Assembly: GCA_002786025.1 (NCBI GenBank)
Contig: NHNW01000001.1
Span: forward strand, 372,001 to 436,000
Direction of reading: 5' to 3'
DNA from: Zasmidium citrigriseum
Lineage: Eukaryota > Ascomycota > Dothideomycetes > Mycosphaerellales > Mycosphaerellaceae
DNA: 64,000 bases
The notes beneath the pieces were generated by a model. The model saw only the letters and a program-made list of their open reading frames with translations. It was not told where the DNA came from and made no database searches. This document shows positions 30,212 through 40,436 of this stretch, piece by piece. The number at the start of each line of letters is the position of its first letter. Positions within the stretch are counted from its first letter, which is position 1. A program made the position numbers and the translations under genes.

Positions 30212-31216
30212 TCAAGGCGACCTCCCACACTTCCTACAAACCACCGCATACCCAACCTCTCCAGACCTACTCGTAGCATCAACCTCCACCCTCGCCCCCA
30301 AGTCCGGTCCACAACGCGCACAATTCCGGAACTCATTGACCGAGCGCACGATCTCGTTGAAGTCTTGCATTTGGGCGAGAGCCTTCTCCTCGAGAAATCT
30401 TTGTTCCTGCACTTTCCTGTTCAGGGCCTTGTCGAACTTCTCTTTGGCCTCGTTTCTCTCCATCACATACTTGACCTGATCTACTTGAGTCCGTTCTGCG
30501 ATCTTCGCTAGGAGCTTCACGCAGAAGTCGCCGACGAAGGCGTGCTCTTCAGCCTTATCAGACAAAGCCTTGGTCGTGATGAACTCTTCTAGATGGTCGA
30601 CGGCCAGCTCTACGACCGAAGACCTCAATCCAGCGTCCTGGGATTCTGGCTCTTCGTATATGAGATCCAGGACATCGATGAGATCATCCAGATTCCAAGA
30701 AGTCAGCTTGAGGGCTTTTTGGAATTTATCGCGGGCTTTGATCTTGAGTTGCGGAATGTGGTAGTAGGATCCGAGACCATGGACTCGTACATGGGCCGTG
30801 AGGTGATCTTGGAGCGAAATCGTCTCAGGGGAGGCGACGGGTGTCTCGACGCCCATGACCCCTTCATCCGGCTTCCAACCTGCCTGCTTGGCTGAGTTCA
30901 CAGCCTCGGCCTTTAGATTCTGTACTTCTGGAACACCAACGCCTTCGATAGCTGGAACCTCATAGTCTTGGGTGTACATGAATTGGATCATTCGACTGAC
31001 GGTCTCGTGGTCATATTCGTTATGTTCGATCACCCCGCTGGACTCCTGAAATGTGCTGTTGACTTCATTTGCAAGGACCTCGGACTGCGGGCAGACTACA
31101 GCGCGGTGTACTTTGAATTCTTCGCCTTCGCAGATAATGGTCATGTCGGTGTAGGCTGCATCGATACGGAGTGCAGCCATGGCTGCCAGAAACGCTCGCT
31201 CGTGTTCGTTTGACAT
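30212..31216 (-). CDS. BTB-domain protein with C-terminal zinc-ribbon-like module
   Basis: A single exon of 334 residues from MSNEHERAF (the frame upstream of ATG 31216 lacks a supported start). Residues about 15-90 form a BTB/POZ domain (DAAYTDMTIICEGEEFKVHR and ETVSRMIQFMYTQDYEV are hallmarks). After an acidic spacer come helices (HIPQLKIKARDKFQKAL, TSWNLDDLIDVLDLIYEEPE) as in the other BTB-like genes here, then a charged coiled stretch. The last 40 residues hold CARCG and VVCRKCGRSP, two CxxC pairs about 27 residues apart, suggesting one bound zinc. Likely an adaptor protein; neither the partner nor nucleic-acid binding can be deduced. It lies tail to tail with niaD (120 bp) and in tandem with the paralogue starting at 32643. 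Confidence 0.78.
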   Translation of the reverse strand: MSNEHERAFLAAMAALRIDAAYTDMTIICEGEEFKVHRAVVCPQSEVLANEVNSTFQESSGVIEHNEYDHETVSRMIQFMYTQDYEVPAIEGVGVPEVQNLKAEAVNSAKQAGWKPDEGVMGVETPVASPETISLQDHLTAHVRVHGLGSYYHIPQLKIKARDKFQKALKLTSWNLDDLIDVLDLIYEEPESQDAGLRSSVVELAVDHLEEFITTKALSDKAEEHAFVGDFCVKLLAKIAERTQVDQVKYVMERNEAKEKFDKALNRKVQEQRFLEEKALAQMQDFNEIVRSVNEFRNCARCGPDLGARVEVDATSRSGEVGYAVVCRKCGRSP

Positions 31217-31656
31217 TGTTGCTATGTGATACGAAATGAGAGATGATTGAGATCGCACTGCTTTTTAAGATGGCGACATCTTTCAGGCAACAAACATTGT
31301 CCAGATCTTGTTTGCCATGGGGAGCTTTCACATTGATTCCAGAAGGCTCGTGGTAGACAAAGACGGCTATTCCTCCAGATGGACCTGGAAGCGCAGAGGC
31401 ATTGAATTGTTTCTTACACGCCTATGGCACGGTATTTTGGGTTCGGGGACACACTTCAAGTCTATAAGACTTCGAATCATGACAGTGAAGCGCTCCCTCA
31501 AGCGAGAATAAAGGCAAGCCTTTGAAAAAAAAACAGTCTTAGGATCCTATCCCGGACGAAGTTCATCCAACTGTGCCACTTCATGGCATGTCATTGCCAT
31601 TACTCCATTCCTCGATCTTGGCGATCGTTCTACGCCAGCGCTTTCCCCACCGACTC
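31217..31656. other. intergenic between tandem BTB genes
   Basis: 440 bp including an A8-type run near 31523. No gene seen; promoter of the BTB gene at 31216 expected here. Confidence 0.4.
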
Positions 31657-32643
31657 CTAAGACTGCGGTGTCCGGCACTTCTTGCACCTCACAAACCAAT
31701 CTCCCCGTCCATGCGACCCCTTACGCTCCAAGGAAACATCGATACTGGCATGACAGCCTCCGCAGAACTCGAGATTATCAAAAAGACTCCTCATCTGCTT
31801 CATGTCTTGGACGTGTCTCAGCTGCGCCTTGATGAGATTCTGAGCAGCCTTCTCTAAGTTTCGTGTGATCTCCTCATCCTTCTTCACCCGCTCAGCGGGA
31901 CACAGGAACTTGACTCGCTTTGCGAGATCGTTGGTCAACTCGAGCAAAAGATCGGTGTATCGACCTTCCTTTGCATCTTCTCTGAATGTTGGACTCTGTA
32001 CCAAGGTATCGGCGCGGTCAATCGTTACTTCTAGAACGATGTCTTTGAGGCGAGAGCTCGAATTGTGCGCATAGATGAGCCCCATTGATGGCAGTAGGTC
32101 ATTGATTCCCCATCTTTCATTCTTGAGTAGCTGCTCGAACTTCTCGGTCGAGTGAGCCATCAAAGCGTCAAGGTCGTAATGCGATGCGAGGAAGAAGACC
32201 TGGACATGTGTCTCCAAGATGTAAGAGAGCGACCAGGGTATCTTGTCTTGGCTTGCGATCGGGATAGACAGACTTTCAACATCTTCTTCGGTTGGAACCG
32301 ACGCATTTGGTTGATCATGCTTGATGTCGTCGACGGAGTAGTTATCCGTTTCAAGGAACTGAACCAAGCAATCCATAGCGTCAGAGTTGAATCCGATCAG
32401 CTCGACAGAGCCGTCATCACCATATGGTAAGGCTTTGATTTGTCTGATGAGGTTTTTGTGCTTCTCAGCAAGCTCGTACTTGATGGTGAAAGTCTTGCCT
32501 TCGCAGACAAGAGTGATGTCGGACGTTTTCCTGCCAAAATATTAGCGCGTTTGCTTTGTGAGGGCATTACAGAGACCAGATACTCACGTGCAGTTCACGG
32601 AAAGCTTTGCCGTAGCGGCATTGATGTTTTTCTCGTCAGCCAT
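31657..32643 (-). CDS. BTB-like protein with C-terminal zinc-ribbon-like module
   Basis: Two exons (32588..32643 and 31657..32530; intron 57 bp, GTGAGT..GGCAG, branch GCTAAT) give 309 residues beginning MADEKNINAATAKLSVNC. Residues about 20-95 resemble the BTB fold (SDITLVCEGKTFTIKYELAE; DAMDCLVQFLETDNY). The middle has the family helices (FFLASHYDLDALMAHSTEKF, ERWGINDLLPSMGLIY). The C-terminus holds FCGGCHAS and FVRCKKCRTPQS, again two CxxC pairs about 25 residues apart. First-exon length and intron placement match the BTB-like gene at 8349, supporting common descent. The protein is close in layout to the tandem neighbour at 30212 but divergent in sequence. Function unknown. Confidence 0.75.
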
Positions 32644-32925
32644 GAATTTCAATCTCGAACAGTGAAGAGCGCGGTGCTAGCCAGGTCCTAGACTTATAAA
32701 TGACCAACGGGGAAGAAAATTGTCTCAGGCTCCGAACGTTTGCTGGCCTTTTTCAAGTTCCAGAAAACACTGCTCTCGATGATCAAAGAAGATTGTTTGG
32801 GATGCTAGAAACTAGCGGAAGCCCTGCCGCCCGTAAGTAGCATGTGAATCTTGGCAAAACCCTATTGCTTGATCGGAATAGCAGCAGCACCCAAGCCTTC
32901 TCAAGGTCACGTTATATGCTTCATG

Positions 32926-34606
32926 CTATCGGGTGTCCTGTATCTTTCTGAAATGTTCGCCAAACCTCGCCAGCGCAAGGAATGGAACGAGAAGCACGAC
33001 GTTGATCATGGCAAAAGTGAGCCAAGCGAACTCGATGCCAATTTGATCGGCCAGAGGCAAGCTTTCACTGATGTCAGCCAATATTCGAAGTCATAGCTAT
33101 TGACCGAGCACATACGCATAGAATCCGACTAGTCCAGAAAAGACGCAGCGGAAGAGATTCAGCAGGACAGATATTTCCGTGCTGTGTGGCTGGTAGCACT
33201 GCTCGCCATTAGCATATCCCTGGGTCAGAGTCCTTTCTGTTCGCAAACCTACATCCGTGCAATAAGCATAGGACACCGTTGTCGCCGTCTGCAATCCAAA
33301 TGAAGCCAATGCCATTCCAATGGCAGCTCCAATCCAGTGAATGCTCTCAGAATGAGCCAGACAGAATCCTTCAATGACGAGCCCGACAGGCACGGCGAGG
33401 CCCGACCAGAGTGCTTGGATTCGAGCCTCGGGCTTGACTTTGCCGTCATTTCGTTTCGCATGTCGCAGCACAAGCCAGTCTGTGAACCATCCGGTGCTCG
33501 CTTCTCCGATGAGGCAGCCTACGAGTAAGGGAATGCTCAGCATCAGCCCGGTCTGTGAAGTCGTAAAGTTGTAGAGAGTGCGGAAGAGTTGCGAGCCTGT
33601 GGATGCAAAGATAACAGAGCCGTATGCGAATGCTGTCATGTAGTAGATTGCTGGAATTACAATTGCAATCTGCGTGGCCATGAAGAATGGCTTGAGGAAG
33701 TCTCTCGCTTGGATACCCCGCTGTGTATTCGTGTTGGCGAGGCTGAAACGACTCCGGAAGTTTCTCTCGCGGATCTCATGTGTATTCCGTAACATTTCTG
33801 GAAGACAGCACAGATTCACGGCGAGCGTGAGTAGCTGCGCGAACGCCTGGACAGATGTCAGCTACGATCTTGAGCCTTCCTTTGACGCAGCATACCGGGA
33901 TACGGTAGCACCAATGCCAGTCCATGTGCTGAGCAATGAAGCCGCCCAGTAATGATGCAAGATGTGGTCCATTCGTAAGAAAGAAAGTGAAGATTCCCAT
34001 ATACAGCCCTCGCTCATGCATAAAGTAGAGGTCACAAATGGTCGCAGCTCCGATCGCAGGAGGACTGCCTGATGCTATTCCGTTGATAGCTCTGGTGGCC
34101 ATCAAGCCAGCCCAGCTCGTGGTGTAGCCAGCAGCGATGTTAGTGGTTGCCGCGAGAAGGTTGCCGATCAAGTAGACTGGCCTCCGTCCATAGACATTCG
34201 CAATTGGTACTGCAAATAGAGGGCCGATCCCGGCGAAGAAGGTGTAGATCAGGAGCTCATATGAGGCCTGCAGTGTTGATATGCCAAACGATTTGCCGAG
34301 AGGGACGAAGGCTGGGTTGATGACTGCTGCTGATAGAGGCCCTAGAAAAGCCAGCCAGCTGACTTGTAATGTGACGAAGAGCTTCCACCTAGGAGACCAA
34401 TTCTGCCAAAGGTATCAACGTTGGTATAGAAGACACATCATTGAACAAGTAACACATACCAGTGGGTCGTTTGGAGACGCACACGGCTGAGGTACAAGCG
34501 GTAGCCCATTCCGATCATTTCGAATTTGAGGATGGGCCTCATCAAAGCAACGGCCTTCCTCAACTTTGACATTGTTCGTTTTCTCCGGAGAACTTCTCGC
34601 GGCCAT
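32926..34606 (-). CDS. MFS transporter, drug:H+ antiporter (DHA1)-like
   Basis: Five exons (34460..34606, 33896..34402, 33253..33846, 33116..33198, 32926..33067) give 490 residues. Each intron is 42-57 bp with clear GT..AG ends; the fourth joint restores YAYCTD/CYQPHSTEIS, a conserved block of this group. Twelve membrane helices are expected, six on each side of a loop at about residues 230-280. The motif A-like loop is PIANVYGRRPVYLIG and the helix 4/5 region reads ATRAINGIASGSPPAIGAA. The N-terminal 49 residues are cytosolic, with NDPLNWSPRWK before helix 1, the usual NPxxW-type start of fungal DHA1 proteins. It lies divergent to a salicylate-hydroxylase-like gene, which suggests transport of an aromatic substrate or product. 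Confidence 0.85.
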
Positions 34607-34964
34607 GGTAATGAACAGACTTCAGTGCCTCACAAAGTGTTATGAGAGAGGAACGCAGAGAAGCTGAGATCAGCCCTGATTTTTTAGAGGACCCTTTCAA
34701 CCCCATGCTTGGAATGGTGTGCACACATTAGCAAAAGAAGCAAAGAACTTCAATGCTGTACAGCCTTGAATGCTGCTGTGCTTGTCGCACGACATGAACC
34801 CTGCACGAAAGTCATTCCCACCAGTCAGCTTCCATTTCTGGAGTCACACAGCATTCACACGAGCTCGGATCTTGAGGTACAGGTCACCATGTACTTGTGG
34901 GGTGGCTGGTTGTTTCTCATCAGCCCTGAAATTCATCAGTCGATGCCAATATTTTGCGATTAGC
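34607..34964. promoter_or_regulatory. divergent promoter, MFS/monooxygenase pair
   Basis: 358 bp between two divergent ATGs. No known operator recognised; shared control is inferred from orientation only. Confidence 0.4.
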
Positions 34965-36353
34965 ATGAACTCAACATCGAGTATGCCTCATCAGACACCC
35001 TTCCGCGTTGCCATCGTCGGCGGTGGCATCGGAGGGCTCTTCGCAGCCCTCTGCATTCAATTTCACTGCACGTCGATATTCTCAGCTCGGCCTCTTCAAA
35101 TTGATATTCATGAACAAGCGGCCGAATACAAAGAGATTGGAGCAGGCATCGGCATAGGAGCCAACGCCGCAAGGCTTGTCCACAAGCTTGGTCTGGGCGA
35201 TCGATTGAACTCAATAGCCAGCCGCAAGAATGGCGTTTGGATCGCCTTCCGGCGATTCGACAATGGCGAGGAGATTGTTACGATGCCGATGGATGAGACG
35301 CAGAGCGTTCGACATGTAACGTTCGCACGAAGGGAGCTTTTGCAGCTGCTCAAGGATGCTGTTGAGGAGAGAGGTGCCGCCGCATTGCACACGGACAAGT
35401 GTTGCGACAATGTCGATGTATGTCGTCTAGACACAGTGTTAGCAGATGGTTGACTGACAGGTTGACAGGATTCAGAACACGGCATTCGCTTGCACTTCCG
35501 TGATGGGAGTACTGCAGAAGCCGATCTGGTTGTCGGTGCTGACGGTATCCACTCGAGCATTCGGGCAAAGTTTGCCACAGACAACCGCATCAATTCAGGC
35601 CAGATCGCATATCGGGATGTGATTTCAACGGCTTCTCTTGGAGATTGGCCTTTTCAAACCCAGTCGGTAGCCTGGCTGGCGAAACACAAGCACTTCCTCG
35701 TCTACCCAATATCCAAGAACAGACAGCTAAACATCGTAGCTTTCGTCACCAAAGGTCAGAGCGAAGTCGCCGATGTCAAGGAAAGCTGGACCACTGTCTG
35801 TGACCGACATGAAGTCGAGGCAGACTTTAAGGACTTCGAGCCGACTGTCCAGAACATCATTTCCCAGATGAAAGAACGGCCTTCGAAGTGGCGGATCAAC
35901 GATCGAGAGCCACTGAAGACTTGGTATCATCTGGAGGGAAGAGTCGTCTTGCTGGGTGATGCTGCCCATGCAATGCTTCCACATCTCGGCAATGGTGCAG
36001 CACAGGCGATGGAAGATGGCTGGGTGCTTGGGAGGGCCTTGTCGGAGTACTTGCCTGACGAGTCTGGTGCAGGTCAAAGTAGCTCATCTTTGGCGGACAT
36101 GGCAGAGCTGTACCAGCAGACTCGATTGGGCCGAGCACAGAAGGTGCAAGCCATGAGCCGTGCCACCGGCGACACCTATGAGATGCAGACGGAGGACATG
36201 TTCCCTCTCTCGTTTGAGCAGTGCTGCCCGATCATCGCCGAAAGGACCAGAGAGAGGATGAAGTGGGTGTGGGAGGAGGACTTGGATGTGTGCTATGAGG
36301 CCACTCGGGAAAGTCTGCACTCCTTGAACACGAGCGAGGTTGAGTCAAGATAG
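34965..36353 (+). CDS. FAD-dependent monooxygenase, salicylate-hydroxylase-like
   Basis: Two exons (34965..35417 and 35469..36353; intron GTATGT..TTGACAG, 51 bp) give 445 residues. Motifs: FAD dinucleotide-binding VAIVGGGIGGLFAALCI (residues about 14-30), DLVVGADGIHSSIR (the DG motif linking FAD and NAD(P)H binding) and RVVLLGDAAHAMLPHLGNGA (GD motif). The segment EIGAGIGIGANAARLVHKLG is typical for salicylate 1-monooxygenase and related aromatic hydroxylases. The reaction is likely hydroxylation, perhaps with decarboxylation, of a phenolic acid in the cytosol; the true substrate is unknown. The divergent DHA1 transporter shares the promoter space. If the organism lives on plants, salicylate removal would be relevant, but that is inference. 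Confidence 0.88.
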
Positions 36354-36747
36354 TGAACAGCATGGCTCGTGAGGTAAGTAGGTAGTCTGATGCTCTCGAT
36401 TTTTGACATGTCCCTCTACTAGTTTTCTTTTTGCTTGGCTTCAGGGGTCGACAAGGTTCTCTCGCGCGACAGCAACGCGACTTCCACAACACCCTTCTTT
36501 CCATGATGCTCACATTGTTCGGAAGGCTTGGACCGCCAACTCCTGTCTGTCATTCCCTCAAGCTTTGACACATCGAACAAAAGGCTGAAGCTGCCTGCTG
36601 AAGACAAGGCTCTGGAAACAGTTCCGCTCGCATCCTCGAACCACCTCTACAAACTTTGCAAGCATCGTACAAGACCTACTCCATGAGGCCGCCAATGATG
36701 ATGAAAGCGCCGCAGCTCACGTACGGGGGTTCAAGATCGAGAAGCGA
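36354..36747. other. intergenic, convergent 3' ends
   Basis: About 390 bp between the ends of the monooxygenase and LysM genes. No gene recognised. Confidence 0.4.
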
Positions 36748-37536
36748 TCAGTCCACGATGGTGTAATTCGATGACAGCAACCGACAATTCTTGGCCACAG
36801 CAATCGGCGGATACGAGCCTCCCTCATTCGCAATGTAGCTGGAGTTGTACGTCGGACTCAACATCTGGATCTGGCCAATCGTAGACCCGTACTTGTCCGC
36901 AAGGTCCTTGTACACACCCGAATCGAAAACGTACGGCTCGATATCGCACGCGCTGGGACTGCACATGGGGATCTTGATGAACTGGCCTGCGGGAATCGTC
37001 TCGTTTGCGCTGTATTGAGAGCCACCACCACCGGGGCAGATGCCGTCCACGCAAGTGATGTTGGTGTTGCAGCCGTCTCCGCCACACTGTACTGCTTCGA
37101 GGGTCATGTTCAAGCGGCCGGCGATCTTCCAGAGGGTGTCGCCGTTCAGGGTGTAGTACAGTCGCGGTCCACCCACGAGGCAGTCGTTGACGCCTGGGCC
37201 GTCGATGATGCATGAGGTGTTGTCTGGCTCGCACACTTCGCCAGGGATGATGATCGTTTGGCCGAGGTTGGGGACGACAGAGACATCGACCACTACAGAT
37301 TCTGTCAGTGTGATGCAAGTCGCAAGGCTGGTTGTCTTACTCAGATTGGCACGGCCAATGTCACAGACGCCCCGGTTGAACTTGACTGCAATCTCTTCAA
37401 CTGTCTGCCCATCGATGTCGTTCACGTAATTGAAGCTGGTCGTGTTGAGGGACGATGGGTCGCATGTTGTATTGCTTGTGCTAGTCGATGCCAAAGCAAC
37501 ACCAAAGAAGAGCTTGGGGAGAATGAATGGCATCAT
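36748..37536 (-). CDS. secreted LysM-domain protein
   Basis: Two exons (37341..37536, 36748..37292; intron 48 bp, GTAAGA..CTGTAG, branch ACTGACA) give 246 residues. MMPFILPKLFFGVALAST is a signal peptide. LysM-like unit 1 covers about residues 35-80 (DGQTVEEIAVKFN, GRANLMVDVSVVPNLGQTII). Unit 2 starts RLYYTLNGDTLWKIAGRLNM. A third, weaker unit lies near YKDLADKYGSTIGQIQML. Paired Cys (VCEPDNTSC, CGGDGCNTNITC) and many N-glycosylation sites (NTT, NMT, NIT, NSS) fit an extracellular protein. Fungal LysM proteins bind chitin or peptidoglycan; in plant pathogens some shield chitin from host receptors. There is no chitinase domain, so it is an effector-type or wall-associated protein. Activity not shown. 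Confidence 0.85.
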   Translation of the reverse strand: MMPFILPKLFFGVALASTSTSNTTCDPSSLNTTSFNYVNDIDGQTVEEIAVKFNRGVCDIGRANLSKTTSLATCITLTESVVVDVSVVPNLGQTIIIPGEVCEPDNTSCIIDGPGVNDCLVGGPRLYYTLNGDTLWKIAGRLNMTLEAVQCGGDGCNTNITCVDGICPGGGGSQYSANETIPAGQFIKIPMCSPSACDIEPYVFDSGVYKDLADKYGSTIGQIQMLSPTYNSSYIANEGGSYPPIAVAKNCRLLSSNYTIVD

Positions 37537-38288
37537 GGCGAAGGTGAATGAAAGTAACCAGCGAAAGTGACTGATGTATGAAACAGGACCATTGCGAGGA
37601 TTCTGATATATAGCTGGTCGCCAGCATGCCCCACTGGCTCCTCGCTATCATCTTATGGACCAATGCGCTGCTACTGCAACGTACCAAGATCAGCTCTGCA
37701 GGCCTACGATCAGGTCAAAGCTGCAGCCAGGGTACAAGAGGGTTCGTCGATGTACCGAACTCTCAGCCGACCGGAAGCGGGAGCATTGTTATCCTTGAAG
37801 ACATCTACGAATGCACCCACGACCCAATCTGCTCTGAAGTAAACGAAAGCAATGGCGCTTCCATTCGCAATTCTTCGAGAAATGACGCGGCTCTCGCAGG
37901 GCGTGACTTGTCTGTTTCTTCACGGAGATGAAAACAAGGCTCGGCCGAGGTGAGTTCAGGCTATGTGCGAGGAATCTTACTCGGTTTCTCACTCGGATTG
38001 AAAGCGAGATCCACTAGGAAGGTAAGTCGTACCACGGCAGATTCAATATACTACCTAATTAGCATGGCTCACCTACCTGATGGAGGCAACAGAGAGACGC
38101 CGCTTCGATTCGCCACAAGTCTCGTCCCGGTCGAGACGTGTTGTACTCGCAAACATCCAGGCTGTACCCATGAGAAGCTTCTCAATCGAGGGCGCAGCCT
38201 CTGCATTCATGCGTGATATTAGTATTGATCGACGCTGCTCAGACACGCGCTGTCCATCAGTATCTCTTCTTCCGTCACCAGCCTCGCA
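37537..38288. other. intergenic, no gene seen
   Basis: About 750 bp of divergent promoter space between the LysM and propeller genes. Short frames present, none with protein character. Confidence 0.4.
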
Positions 38289-40433
38289 ATGTGGCTCTTG
38301 TACCTTCTTTTTGGACTTGCTGCAGCTCAGCTTGCATTGGCGTATCTTGGACTGGACACTGCTGGCGAGCCCTGTCCAATACGGAAAGCAAACGATCGTT
38401 TGGATAAAGCGAGCATTCCGCGCGTAGCCTTTGGAACGCTGTTGCACAATCGAATCAGTCCAAACTACTCCCATCTCTACATCGCCAACGCGGACGGCTC
38501 TGATGAACGCTTGCTTCTTGGAAACGATTCTGCCTACGACTTCCGAGCGAGCTGGTCTACAGACGGGGCATATGTCGTCTTCACCTCCGAACGACGAGGT
38601 GACGGCCAAGCAGACCTCTACCGCGTTGCCATGAACGGCACACAAGCAATTCCAAATTCGATCGAACAGCTAGTGGCCTCTGACGGCGTTGACGACTCAG
38701 GAGCTCTGTCTCCCGATGGCAAGATTCTGGCGTTCACAACGAGCAGATACAACCAGACCAGCGAGATCATGCTAATGGACATGGCGACTCGTCAAGAACG
38801 CAACCTCACCCTGAGAGACTCCATCTCCCGTGCTGCAAATCCTGCCCAGCCCAACGGCTACTTCAAACCAACCTGGTCTCCTGACGGACAATGGATTGTC
38901 TTCACATCAGATCGCAACACGCCCTGGCGAGGCCACACTGACGGCGCCGGCTGGGAGCATGTGCAAGAGCTTTCGATCTATGCCGTTCGTCCTAATGGAT
39001 CCGACTTTCGACTGGTCTCGTCTAGGGCCAACTACACGCAGGGATCTCCGAAGTTCAATCCAGAAGGTACACGTCTGGTTTTCTACGAGGCGATGACGGA
39101 GGATACGTACAATGCCCGCTTGCAGCCTGATTTGCTATATGGGGATGTTCTGAACACTAGCATCGTCTCGGTCAGCTTCCCGGATGGTGGGAATCGTACG
39201 GCCCACGAGTATGCTACCGGTGTGATGATTAGCCCTTCGTACGTTACGAGCGATGTAAGTGCCATCGCTCCCACCTTTCATCTGTTTCTAACATTCCTCC
39301 AGGTCATCGGCTACGTGATGAAGCTCGCAGACAACAACGGCATCTACTACACCTCCACAACCGGCAAAAACTACACCCGGTACCAAACTATCCCTGCGAA
39401 CAGCATGACGCCGGCGCTCCGCTCTCCAGCCTGGTCACCCGACGGAAAATACATCATCTACGAAAAGCAAGGTCCCACAGGAGGCAGCACATCAACTTCC
39501 AAAACACAATATTCAAAGCTGTGGAGTTTCAGCAAAGGCTGGGACTACCGCTTCACCGACGTCTTCCCCATGGGCGCTCGATCTGGCTGTCCGAGAATGG
39601 TCATGTCGCAGCAAATGGAAGGACCGGCGGGTAGCAGTCTCATGCGGCTGAATATGAATGGTACAGATCAGGTCACGCTATTCGACCCGGCGAAAGATGG
39701 AGGGATAAATCCTGAGATTGCGTCGGGGTACAATGCGCGCGCTTACCAGGGGAACTGGGGACCCGACGACATCAATGTCACATTTGGCTACGGCGCATAT
39801 TTTGTAGCTCGGCAGAGTGAGCCAGGATTCATCTACAGTATCGGAGCCGATGGAGAAAATCTTGAACTCCTCGCCGGCAACAACATCACCAACTACGGCT
39901 TTCCTTCCTTCAGCCACGACGGCTCCAAAGTCGTATTCCGCACATGGCCAGGTACCGCATCGAACGGGTCGACGGTGGGCTCCATAGGCCTAGCCATCGT
40001 GGACGTCGCCACAAAAGCTCTCACGCAACTAACGACCGAATGGGACAACACCCCATCATTCTCGCCGGGGGGCAGCAAAATCCTCTTCACCCGCCGCACG
40101 AACTGGGACAACATCGGCGACAACTACGACATCTTCACCATGAACACAGACGGCACGAATCTCACCAAACTCACAGAGTCCGTAGCCAGTGATGCCCATG
40201 CTGTGTGGACACACGATGGTCGCATTGCGTACAGCACCGCCATGTTTGGTTTCCAGCAAGAGGCGATTCTGTACGACGATTCGATGCAGCCTTATGCGAT
40301 TATTATGGTTATGAATGCCGATGGGAGTGGGAAGACGGTGTTGACGAATAGTTTGTGGGAGGATGCGATGCCGATGTTTGTGCCGAGGGAGACGTTGGAG
40401 ATGAGTTGTCCAGTCACTTCGAAGGGTAGATAG
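38289..40433 (+). CDS. secreted TolB/WD40-like beta-propeller protein
   Basis: Starts with a signal peptide MWLLYLLFGLAAAQLALA. The frame is open for 714 codons, but 39255-39302 is a perfect 48 bp intron in frame (GTAAGTG.., branch TCTAAC, ..CCTCCAG). Removing it joins SYVTSD to VIGYVMKLADN and gives 698 residues. PD40/TolB-type blade motifs recur: YDFRASWSTDGAYVVFTSER, GALSPDGKILAFTT, KPTWSPDGQWIVFTSDRN, RSPAWSPDGKYIIYEKQG, FPSFSHDGSKVVFRTW, PSFSPGGSKILFTRR. So one or two propellers, extracellular and rich in N-glycosylation sites. There is no downstream peptidase domain as in DPP IV or tricorn proteins. Known fungal members are uncharacterised; binding or scaffold function is a guess. The stop lies only 3 bp from the stop of the convergent helicase gene. 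Confidence 0.82.
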   Translation: MWLLYLLFGLAAAQLALAYLGLDTAGEPCPIRKANDRLDKASIPRVAFGTLLHNRISPNYSHLYIANADGSDERLLLGNDSAYDFRASWSTDGAYVVFTSERRGDGQADLYRVAMNGTQAIPNSIEQLVASDGVDDSGALSPDGKILAFTTSRYNQTSEIMLMDMATRQERNLTLRDSISRAANPAQPNGYFKPTWSPDGQWIVFTSDRNTPWRGHTDGAGWEHVQELSIYAVRPNGSDFRLVSSRANYTQGSPKFNPEGTRLVFYEAMTEDTYNARLQPDLLYGDVLNTSIVSVSFPDGGNRTAHEYATGVMISPSYVTSDVSAIAPTFHLFLTFLQVIGYVMKLADNNGIYYTSTTGKNYTRYQTIPANSMTPALRSPAWSPDGKYIIYEKQGPTGGSTSTSKTQYSKLWSFSKGWDYRFTDVFPMGARSGCPRMVMSQQMEGPAGSSLMRLNMNGTDQVTLFDPAKDGGINPEIASGYNARAYQGNWGPDDINVTFGYGAYFVARQSEPGFIYSIGADGENLELLAGNNITNYGFPSFSHDGSKVVFRTWPGTASNGSTVGSIGLAIVDVATKALTQLTTEWDNTPSFSPGGSKILFTRRTNWDNIGDNYDIFTMNTDGTNLTKLTESVASDAHAVWTHDGRIAYSTAMFGFQQEAILYDDSMQPYAIIMVMNADGSGKTVLTNSLWEDAMPMFVPRETLEMSCPVTSKGR

Positions 40434-40436
40434 TGT

